64,000 bases of DNA from Watersipora subatra (taxonomy: Eukaryota > Bryozoa > Gymnolaemata > Cheilostomatida > Watersiporidae), in the NCBI RefSeq assembly GCF_963576615.1, contig NC_088717.1, forward strand, positions 13,150,108 through 13,214,107, given 5' to 3'. The notes under the pieces are model-generated. The model saw only the letters and a list, made by a program, of their open reading frames with translations. It was not told where the DNA came from and made no database searches. The position numbers and the translations under genes are program-made. Below are positions 13,401 to 25,400 of the stretch, one piece after another. The first letter of the stretch is position 1. Each line of letters opens with the position of its first letter.

Positions 13401-16400
13401 TCTCGAGATGTAGTATCTTTGAAAGTTATTTTATTCTAACCTTGAACCTTGGGAACAGATCGTCGATGAACAGGTAGTACCACTTTTTATAGTAAAATTA
13501 TTTTGTTGTTCTGCTTTATTGTAGATAGATGAAATATTTTTATAAAGTTTACTTTGCAGAATAGACTTTGCTGTCTAGAAAAAAAGACATGAGTCGTTCG
13601 TTGTAAAGAAATGTCGAAGATGCGCTCTACCACGTAAAATTATTGTAAAATTAAAGCAATCGTGGTCTATAAAACTAGTGAGATTGGTCAAAAGAAGGAA
13701 ATAAGTTGTTGATGCAAGTCGATAAGACTTAAATTACGTTACAGCCAACAAATTCAAAAAGTTAACTCAAGTTTGGCCTTTCTGAATGACCAAAGGGGTG
13801 AGTTTGAAAAGATCTTGGAGCGGATAAGGCAATTTACATGTATTTTATTGTTCTTATAATGTAAAATCCTTATTACATACATGTACATGTCCCTGAAACA
13901 GACGAATTATGTTGTAGGAACACCTACTGTATGTTTAAAGCTGTGAACTGGCTTGTAGCTTTTCGATTTGTTATACTTTGACACAAATAGCTCATCATGA
14001 TTGGCAGCAATTTTATTGTCAGCACTAGACAAAAGGGTTAGCAATTATTGATTGTGTTTTCCAGTTCAAGTAATGAATGAGAAGTTCTCTCCACTTCAGA
14101 GAATATAACCCCTAAATAGATGGATGCAACTGCAGAGGTTGACAGAGAAATTACTGCGTTTGCACCTATAATTGATGGAAAATGTGTTTACAGCGCCTTA
14201 GGATACGATTTTAATTCATTCTAGGGTTGGCATCGCATGGTGTAAAAAGGTATAATGAAAAAACTGTGAAAATTTTTGTGAAAACTGTTGAAATTATACA
14301 ATGCAAACATTCCCTGGTAAAAATGGTCAAAATTTTATAAAAATGTGTTTATATTGAGAATTAGCAACAAAATAGTATGTTAACTTTTTATAATTATAGT
14401 TACCTACAGTAACTGTGTTGTATTTAGTATATTTTAATGGTTATGGTCTGCAATAAAATGTAAAACTATTATGTGTGTACCGAATGCAGTATGTACGGTA
14501 AGGAGGTTTTACCTTCAAAAGCTACGCGTAACATAAACTTTGAATTCACTTCAAATAAGTTTAGCTTACTAAACCTACACTTAAAACTAAGTTTCAGTAT
14601 GTATGTTGAACTATTTTACTGAATTTCAATTTTTAATCATGAAGTTTTATCCTTAATCAGTTTCCGTCTTCACTTTCACTCTAAAATTTAGCGTGTCTGG
14701 TTGAAACATTTTACAACCTTATTCAATAAAAAAGGCCGAGCGATGCAGTTATTGAAAGCGGCCTCTCACACGCTTGACCATTTAATGGCTACCGAAAAAA
14801 AGGAAATTTATTCTACTATACAGGACGTACATACCTTGGGAGTAACAAGATGTTAGCTGATACATGTAGCGAGTAAAGCAGAAAGGAAGCAAAAATGTAT
14901 CAATGCTAATTATGTTGCTGTACACTTGAAAATAAATTTAATGCGTAATGAAATAGGATTTTTTAGCAAGGTAAAAGAAGCAGTCTAATCCTGACTAATT
15001 TTTCTACTCGTTTAAAAGAAAAAGATGCTGGTACAATGCAGAAAATTTTTAGCTAGCTTAACGCTTGCAAAAGGATCCAGAGAAAGCAGTACAATAGTTT
15101 GTCTTGTATGAAATGTCCACATGAATCAATGTACCCATGCATACAAAGTTTGTGTGTATTTATATCATATAGAGGACTGGGCTTTAGCAAGTTCTAGAAA
15201 GTAATGTGGATGCATCAATTATCTTGAGTAACTAGTTATTTATGAGTTACATACATACAATGAGTTGTATTTATGTAGAGAACAGTCCCGCCTACAAAGA
15301 TATGGTTAAACAAGAAAATAAAACATAAATCAAAATGAAATAAATAAAACATAAATTGAAATGAATAAAACATGAAAAACATGCCACACAAAGAAGATAA
15401 ATAATGGTATACATTACACATGCATTGTTTTTATGTGCCAGTCCACATCAGTAAATTAAATACTTCAAATATTTCTGTATCTTTTACTTCCTCGCCCCAC
15501 TGAAGGGTTGTTCCTCTTGAATGCTGATTGCATGTATGGCTTTTCAACTCCTCCAAATCGTTAGTCGTAAGCTCCTCATTGTGCTTGCTTTAATGGAGTT
15601 CTTGTTTTAATAATAATAGCAAATGTTGATTGGTTGCAACCATATTCCTTGACAATATTAACATTATGGGCGCCTTCTTCCTTTTTATTTATGACCTCCA
15701 ACTTTGTTGACATGGGAATCATTTTCCTTCGTTTAGTAACATTTGTATCGATCTCAGATTCCATAGCTAACGAATTAACTATAGATACTTGTTATATTTG
15801 TTATATGCGTATGCTGACTAGAACTTTATAGTAAACGAGACTATAACACTAAAATTAATATTTGCTCTCACTTGTGTATTTTACACAAATTTTCCAAGCG
15901 GAATGCTGACCAGAGAAAAGTCCTGAAAAAAAGGAAAAGTTCTGAAAATGTTTTCGGCGAACCGTATCTCAAATTGTACCGTAAATTTCGACTCAGGTAA
16001 AACTTTTCTCGAATTTGTATGCCGAAATAAAATTTTTATGGTAAGGTGAAGATCTCATAATGTTCAACCTTCAAGACAGATGTATGTATAACATAAACTT
16101 TGTTCACTTAAATAAGTTTAGCTCACTAAACACACACACTTGAAGCTAAGTTTAGCATTTACTTTTAATTATTTTACTGAATCTAAACTGTTTATTAATA
16201 GTTTTATCACTTTTCAGTTTCTATCTTCGTTTTTACTATAACTTTTAGCCGATCCTATTAACATCGTTTTTAATCTAATTTGCCATGAAAGCTCGAGCAA
16301 TGTTATTTTCGAAAGTATTATGTTTAATACAAAATGAAGTGGACTTTGGTTAGCAGGTTAAGAAAAGGGGTCTGACCAATTTTGTTGGAAGGGATCGCAG

Positions 16401-19400
16401 CTCATACTTTGCTATAAGTTTTAAAGGGAAAATATTACCGTTTTTCAAAGGCTTAATTGAAATAAAATGATAATCATAATTTGAATTGTATCGTTCATGC
16501 TTTGTGTAAACGTTTTCGGCAACCTACATTTCTACCTCTTTTTTATCTCGGTGTACGTCATAAGCGCATCGACTGCCAAATTTGAACTTGTGCAGAAATT
16601 TTGTTGAATTCGCGTGGTGAAATAAGATTTGTATGGTGAGGTGTAAAACCATCAGGTTCTACCTTGTAAGGTGAAAAAAATTGTATATCAGGGTAATCGT
16701 ATCCTGAGGGCTCACTGTATATTGTATATTGAATGGGTGGCCTTTCTATATTATGCTTACACATTCAGAGAAAAAATATAAATCTATAAAAGTAATGATG
16801 ACTGCTGACTCTAACAATTGCAAAAAATGGTAATATTAATGCTGATGCAATGGAAAGCATGTAAAACACATACTGCTATCTAGCCTGCGTAACATATCAC
16901 TACTATCTAACCTGTGTAACACATCCCTGTTATCTAACCTGTGTAACACATCACTGCTATCTAGCATGTGTAAAACATCACTGCTATCCAGCTCGTGTAA
17001 CACATCACTGCTATTTAGCCTGTGTAATACATTACTGCTATCTAGCCTGTGTAACACATCACTGCTATCCAGCTTGTGTAACACATCACTGCTATTTAGC
17101 CTGTGTAATACATTACTGCTATCAAGCCTGTGTAACACATCACTGCTATCCAGCCTCTGTAGACACTGTTGAGAATAATCAGTTAATTTATATCATAGAA
17201 CCTGTAGAACTCTTATGTAATATTACTGCTGACTTTATTAACTTTTTGATGAGTTTCTCATGATTGTATCTGAGTCATTTCAGTGTAACAGTCATGAGTA
17301 TTTCCTACTATTTTATTTATACTGTAAACCGTATTAGATGGTAATGGTCATAGCAGGATTTATATGTTTGTACTATTACCAAATTGAACCAGTAAATCGA
17401 TCTGGAATATTCATATAGCAAAAAAAAAGATTTAATCACAACATATTTTATACTAAAAATTCTCTGTCATACAGCCCACGACCTGATAATGGAATAAGTG
17501 ATAATGGAAAAAAGAAATGGTAATTCTGGTTGTTGAAAAAGTAGTTGTCAGCAGGAATTGGCAGAGTATAGGGTAAATGAGAGTTAACGAGGGTAAATGA
17601 AAGTAAATGAAGGAGAATTATGTCAATTTTTTGTAGTTGGCAAGGTAAATTTTTAACAAAGTCATTTACATTGTGAGTGAAATTGATGACATTACCTCTG
17701 AACCCAAATTGGCCACCACGGGGAAGACGGAATATTGACATTGTAGGATTAACCTTAGCAATGGGTAACTGTTCTATAAGTGTAAGAGAAGATAAAAATT
17801 CAACAGATAGACCTAGGTCCATATTGTTGGCTGCACTGAATTTATTAACAGTGTCAGGTTTAACATGTTGGCACGTATGACATAGTTGTATTTGAACATT
17901 GCATGTAATGAAATTTTTCTCATTACATCCAGTACATGTGAGCTGTGATATGTTGTTGTCAAGTCTGCCTAGAAAGTTGTTACGCAGTTCTTGAAAATCA
18001 GGACAATCTAAAGATTGAAAATGAGGAATTTGATGAAGGGGGTCAGCATTGGGAGGAGCAATATTGTTTTGTGCAATATTTTCATGGTCAATGAAGTCCA
18101 TAAAATCATGATCATCTGGAAACAAAGGGGCTGCCAAGTCCATGTCATTCACATCGCCTACAACATCTAATAAAGAATTCTCTGAATCAGATGAGTTGTT
18201 GTTATTAATTTGAGTAGCGGAGTTGTTGAACATTAGCATTTGATGTTAATGGTTGCTGTGAGGACCTTATATTTATCCTCCTATTGAGCTGTAATAATTG
18301 AGAAACACGTGGATGGCTACTGCGTCGGCATGGCGTGGTGTTCTGGGAAGTTGTATGTCCATGGTAGTTGTCAAGTTGTTTTGAAATTAAATTCTAAAAG
18401 TCAATTATGCAAAACAAAAGGTTGTAAAAAATCACACCTAGTCTACTACTATCTCAAACCTGTTTTGCAACAATAAAATAAATATTAATTAAAGCTGTAG
18501 GCCTAACCTACTGTAAGGTATGCAATTTAACAACAGTAATAAGGAAATATGTTTATTATAATTCTGAAATGCAATATTAAAAGTAAAATGGCAAGCTTTT
18601 GTGTAATATCCACAGTTTGAAAGTTGGTTGTGTTGAATGTAGAATGGTTTTGATAACGATCTTTAGCAGAAAGCAAGTATGAGCGTTCACGCATCTGGAA
18701 GCTTTTTGCAAACTGGAGCAAAATAAAATAATGTTCTCGTCATAAAGGGGCATTGTAGTTTGGCCCTAGTTTGTACATAAGATGTAAAGAATTTTGGCTA
18801 ACGTTTTAATTAATTTAATGAAACCTTCGGTAATTGGACAAAAAAAACAGGCTGATAAACTGTGTACCACAATTTCATTCCTGTAAATTGGTCTACGCCT
18901 CAAATGGTCTACGTTTACTACAGAAACCTTTGGATAAATTTGAATAATTATTCTTATAATTAAATAAATCTAATAATAATTTTTTTTAAATCGAGTAATT
19001 AATCTTATAATTAAATATTTTTGCAAGATATTCAAAACGGAAAAATATTAGAAACCTTCAGCAATTAAACAATGTCATAGACTCGTGAAATGAGCATGTT
19101 TTTCTCGTGAAATGCGCACTGCTAAATAGTTCTACTATCTGTCGCACAGCTTTATTGGCATATCGTCGGCCGGTCTTAATTATAATTAAAATAAGCTTTT
19201 CAAGTGTTTTATTGCGATTTTAGGCCAAATTAATCTGTCTATTTGTGTATAATCCGATCAGATTTGTAAGGTTTAGGATATTGTCTACAAATAATAAAGA
19301 CTTGGTAACATATTTAATAGGTTTATATGTGTTTTGTATCATTATTACACTCAAACGACTCCATTGAAAAATGGTTAAATTTGTTGATGAGAAATCGGTC

Positions 19401-22400
19401 CAAGGGTTTGTGACAGTGTTGATGAATAATTTTCTAGAGTTGTGTGCGCATATGCATTTATCATAAATCTCTCAAATAATCGCTTCGCTCATGCTTGGTC
19501 ATGGGTTAAATTATAGTGAGCAGATATTATAAATTATCTCGTTGTAAACTACATCAGTAATTTATTTTTTGCAACCTTCGATTAATATTATTTGCCACCC
19601 GCAAATAATATTATTATTTGCAGGTTGAACACTCTTACTAGGCTGAAAGAGCTAAATCTATCAGGTAACTCTTTCTCTAATGGTCTACCAGAAGTAGTCA
19701 GCCAGCTCAACTTATTGGAGTCACTTAACTTGCGTCACTGTAAACTCACAGGACTACCTGCAACGTAAGTCATATTATATAAACGTTTACTGCAAGTGTT
19801 CAGTCAAAGCTACTGAATTTATAAATATGTTAGGATGTTACAACAGAAATAGTACATGGTGTAAGGAACTTTGATTGTTATCACTGTACTACCTAGTTAT
19901 GTAAATGAAAGTTATTTGTAGTTGTCCATGGATGTTTCAACTGACTAACAATCATCAGTCTTTTGGTACAGATATATTATACACAGTCCTTCTGGCTACA
20001 GAAAACCATTCATAGCAACTTTTTCAAGCAGGCACTTATTTCTGGCGGTTATATCAGGTAGCCTACTCTTGTATGGTACCTGACTCATTAATCGCACATG
20101 GAATATTTTATGTTTAAAACTGTTAACTCTCTTGTAAAATCACTCTGTGTGTATTTTTATACATATACCTCTGCCAGAAACTGGCAGCGATGACTGGCAG
20201 CAACTTCATTGTCAGCTACAGACCCTTAGTACTAGCAATAACTATGCTTGCATTAGTTAGATGTTAGCTTATCCGAGTCAGCTGCTCATAGTGGTAAAAA
20301 GTTAAGTCAGCACCTAAATCAGTGGTTGCACCTGTTTCAAATGGTAGAGCATTGCTCTGAGATAAAGAAATATCTTGTCTCGTGCCATAATTTTCATGAG
20401 AAGCCAACTCTAGGGCAAGTCAAGCTTTTCAATTTCATACACACTTATTTGGCTTTGTGATGACTATATTGTTGTGGAATGTGATCTACTGAGAGCTGAG
20501 CCTAGGGCTGAGCTAAGCTGAGCCTGGCTGTGCTCAGTCAGGCAGAATAACGAGGTAGAAGTTAAGCCAGTCAGAGGCAAGCCGGGCTGAGTAGAGCCAA
20601 GCCGATCCGGGTTAAGCCCAACCAGGCAGAACGAGAGGTGGGGCCTACCCGCTATATAGACCTGAACATTTGTGCTAGAGAGCAGAGCTGTTCTGGGCCT
20701 GTTCATTGCCTGTTACTTGAGCATTCTTGCACGACTTATGAACTAAGCAAAAAATATATGTATAAACTCATGCACTGAGTTTGGTACTAGTGAAGGCAAG
20801 TGAAAGTCGCACAAAACCTTTACACTGGTGACAGCGGTGGGATAACTACGATCCCAAGAAACACTCTACCACGGGACTCGTGCTCGATTTCTGGATGAAC
20901 TTTCTACTGCCTTAAAAGCAGCAGCAGGAATAAACCCAGACAACACAGGATAAGGGCCTGCCTGAAAAACGGCAGCACTGCTCCTACTGAAAGAATTTCC
21001 TGGCAACAGGAAGAAACCCAAAGAGAGCTGTGTAAAACCTTCTGGACAGGAACAGACTCAGTAGATGCACTGCTCCATGGAAAGAGCAGAAACCTACTAA
21101 AAGCCGCCAGGGCCTGCCTGAAAAATGGCGGCACTGCTCCTACTAAAGGAACTTCCTGGCAACAGAAAGAAACCCAGAGAGAGCTGTGTAAAACCCTGCA
21201 GCAACGGACCTGGTAGATGCACTGCACTAGGAGCAGAAACCTACTGATGGTCTCGACAGGACTTGCCTGAGAAAGCAGCCCTGCTCCTACTGAAAGAACT
21301 TCCTGGCAACAGGAAAAAAAACCAGAAAAAGAGCCAATAGCCACGGACTCAGTAGATATACTACTCTAGGAAAAGAGCAGAAACCTACTGAAAGCCCCAA
21401 ACATGGCCATATTAGGGCACGAAGCACCGATTTGAGACCCGGCTGACTAGCCGAAGCACTAGAACGGATGCTATTGATGCCAAGGGCTCAGGACCCAGTC
21501 CCAGGACTCCTCAATACACAAGAAAGGGGGATGTAGAATATTCTATTGCCCACTTTCTTGAGGTAGCCGACGCCAACCAGTGGACAGAAGGAGGAACACT
21601 GTTACACCTCCGAGAAGCATTGGGCGAACAGGCCGAGGACTGTGGACGGGCCGAAGACCAGGAGGCCATCTTCAATGCCCTCCAGGCAAGATTCGGGTTA
21701 TCCGCCAAACAGGCACTAAGCCAGCTTAACGCCCTTAGACGAGAGGAAGGAACGTCACTTCAGGGTGCTTGCTATGGAGGTCGAAAGGCTGGTATGCATT
21801 GCGTACGGAGACCTGCTGAACCGTCACCAGAATAACACGGCCATGGAGACGTTCTGTAGCTCGCTAAGGGGCCCGGCCCTGCAGCGACATTTGTTGGCTG
21901 TTCACACGCCCACACTAGCTGACACTCTATGGACCAGAAATGACTACTTTCAGATTCAGGGAGGCGAGCGCAAACCTGCCGAATCTTTGGTGCGAGACCT
22001 GGAATGAGGATCCTCTGACCAAGTAAACTCGGCCGAAACCGGCGTCATTGGTCGACTAGTCCGGCTAGTCCAATCTTTCACGGAGAAAGTGAAATGATTC
22101 CAGGAGCGAGTTCACACACAGACAAAGATATTAAGCCAGCCAGCTACCCTTTGCTGGGGTTGTGGTCAGCCAGGGCCAGTTTGAAAGAACTGTCCCCGCT
22201 ACTCGAAACTGGCTTTGGAAAACGAGGGAAGGCCACAGCAGGAGTTCCGGCTGCTGACTGTACCAAAGCCAAACAACCCCGGAGACGTACCAAAGCAACG
22301 CGGGATTCGGTGAACGCTAAAGGATGGTCTCAACCAGCAAGGATTAGACCGAGGGAATTTCATGCACAGGAAAAGCCTGTGGAAAAACGAAATTATTATC

Positions 22401-25400
22401 AGTCATTGAGTGAGGCCAGCCCTGACGCTTTTCAGATTCCAGATGCTGCCTACACCCCTCTGAGCGAGCTGCAAGGGCGTTACCAGAAACGTAAGAGGGT
22501 GACTACCAAGGCACCGAGAACCACCCCCACAAGACGGGATAATCGGAAGCCTCTCTTAAAAGCGGCAGGGCTGGCACTTTCCTCGTCTCAGGAGCGGCGA
22601 CCTCAGGAGCGGCGACCTCTGGAGCGGCGACCTCTGGAGCGGCGACCTCAGGAGCGGCGACCTCAGGAGCGGCGACCTCAGGAGCGGCGACCTCAGGAGC
22701 GGCGACCTCAGGAGCGGCGACCTCAAGAGCGGCGACCTCAGGAGCGGCGACCTCAGGAGCGGCGACCTCAGGAGCGGCGACCTCAGGAGCGGCGACCTCA
22801 GGAGCGGCGACCTCAGGAGCGGCGACCTCAGGAGCGGCGACCTCAGGAGCGGCGACCTCAGGAGCCGTGGGTCAACCCCGGACACGAGACGACCCCAAGA
22901 ACTAACTTTGCCCCGTTGCAAAGGGAGGGTACTTCAAGCCCCTCAGAAGATGCCCTGGAGAACACTGCTATGGCACGGGCCCTCAGCCTCCATCAGCTAT
23001 CTCCTTCCAGGAAGAGTGGAGAGGCGGCCCATCCAGTTTCTACTGGCCGCGTGGTGTACCACAAACCTGCTAAATAAACAGGTATTTGACCATCTACCTG
23101 GAGCTGTACGAGACCAGCTCGAGGAGAGCGACAGCCACGGCCTACTGTCTGACAGGATACAACTCCCTCCTATGGAATAATCTGGTTGAAAATTCGTCTG
23201 AGGGACATGAGGACAGAGGAAGTTTTTGAAGTCAGTCATCTAAGCGAGGATGCCATGCTGGGAATGCCATTCTTCGTGGCCCATCAGTGTTCTCTCGAGT
23301 TTGAACAACCAGTGGTCGGAATGGATGGCAGGCAGCTAGTCTCTATGGACCGGCATGGACGACTGCTGCAGAGAATAGTGCAGGTAATCAGGGGAGTGGT
23401 GGTTCCATCCCGGACAGAGATGGCGATACATTGTCACATCACCATGCGGCCGGGACCTAAAGGACAGGTCATCAGCCGCTGTATGAACTTGACGGAGCAG
23501 CCATTGACCTTCCAGACTGGAGCCACCATTGGCACATACACGGGGGTGGATACCGCACAGGTCGAAGAGGATGGCCCCTTACTATACGAAACCGGTCCGA
23601 CTTTAGCCAATGAAGTGCCGGCTTACCTAAAGGAGTTGTTTTAGTCGGCCCGACCGCACTGTGAAGGGGCGAGTCAGACGGCAAGGTTTGCCTCCCTGCT
23701 GAGTTGGTATGCCACCGTGTTCAGTGGGAGAAACCTACGAGGTGGAACACTCTATCCCACTCAAGGAGGGCATTCATCCGATCCGGCAGCCCTCCTCCCC
23801 CCCTCCCCCTACAGGCTCTGGCCGGAAAAGGAGGCAGAGGCCGAAAGGCAGGTTCAAGACCTACTCAAGAGGGGGCTCATCGATCCAGTTGAAAAAGCCT
23901 GGAGCTCGTTCTTGGTGCTGGTCTGAAAAAAGGATGGGAAATGGCGGTTCTGCATCGATTGTCGGCAGCTGAACACCGTCACCGAGTAGGACGCCTACTC
24001 CCTACCCAGTATCGATGACAGCCTGGACGCGCTGTTTGAGAGTCGTTACTTCAGCACATTGGACCTGGTGAGCGGGTATTGGCAGGTGCCCCTGGATGCG
24101 GAAGCACAGGAGAAGTCAGCCTTCTCAAAACAATCCAGATTGTGGAAGTGGAAAGTGTTACCCTTCGGCTTGACGTCCGCCCCAGCCACCTTCCAAAAGC
24201 TCATGGAACGCGTCTCAGATGGCCTCCACTAGAGAAGGCTGTTGCTATACCTCGATGACATCATATTCATTGCACCGGATTTCAACACACACTTACATCG
24301 GCTGGAGAAGGTCTTCCAGAGACTTCACAAGGCTGGATTGAAATTAAAACCATCAAATGTGAACTGTTGCAACCCCAGGTTCGCTACCTGGGTTACATAG
24401 TGAGCCAAGACAGAGTCTCTACAGACCCCAACAAGGTAAATGTAGTCACGGAGTTGCTGAACCCGCGAGGAGTGAGGGAACTCCAAGGGTTCCTCGGGAC
24501 AGTCGGCTACTACCGACAATATATCCCGGAGTTCACCACTATAGCGCATCCCTTGCACCGGCTGACTGCAAAGGGAGAGTCCTGGAGATGGACGAAAGAG
24601 AAGCAAATCGCCTGAGGCAGTACATTTTGGACACGGATGCCAGTGGATGTGGAGTAGGAGCCGTGCTGTCCCAATTACACGAGGGCTGTGAGAGGGTCAT
24701 TGCCTATTACAGCAAAACCCTCACCACCTCGGAGGCCAATTACTGCGTCACTCAACGAGAATTGCTCGCAGTGGTCAAAGCGGTGAACCACTTTCGGCCT
24801 GATTGTAGGGACAAGAGTTCCTTCTACGGACATATCACACTTTACTCTGGTGGTTGTGTAGGCGGAGAGAACCCTCGAACTAGGTGGTCAGGTGGCTTAA
24901 GATTCTGGCAGAGTTCCGCTACATTCTGGAACAACGGTCAGGAACTCACCACGGAAACGCAGATGGGCCGAGTAGGCAACCCTGCGAGGACTGCCCACAA
25001 TGTCACGAAAAGAGTTGGCACGGGAGCAGGGGCCGTTAGCCATGTGGGTACCGACCAGTTGCCTGGATGGGACTCCCACCCTCGACAGAGCGGAATTGAC
25101 CCTTGGCAACATAGCGTACCCCGGGGTGCCGACCGGCAGCTCGCATGGGACTCCCGTCCCAACAGTGGCGGTATTGAACCAGAGTGCCAGTGGTATCCCA
25201 GAGGGGCTACCCGCCCCGCCAGGGAAGTCAGGATGAAAGGGCGAGCTAGCAAGTCTACAGGCCACCGCACAGGGACTGTTGGTCATTATGTACCAGGCAA
25301 TCGCCACAGGAGAGGAGGTATCAGCAGAACACCTGGAAGTCAGAAGCAGAGAGCTGGCTTTACTGTATCACATGCAGGATTTTTTGCGAATACGACAAGA

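Larger units (their letters stand above)
12900..16780. mobile_element. Tigger/pogo-like DNA transposon debris
   Basis: This stretch contains a transposase DNA-binding fragment (15576-15764, minus). It also holds two diverged copies of one noncoding segment (14490-14760 and 16040-16310), with relatives at 28230-28330 and 36935-37290. CAGTAGATGCTTCTATAACG near 12913 and CAGTAGACTCTCCTACAGC at 28031 look like ends of the same family. Borders are not resolved. The remaining sequence is AT-rich with no host exon recognised. Confidence 0.5.

Noticed and set aside
22556..22921. Minus-strand frame over the QERRP repeat
   Set aside because: A 15-bp repeat keeps all frames open; the sense frame belongs to gag.
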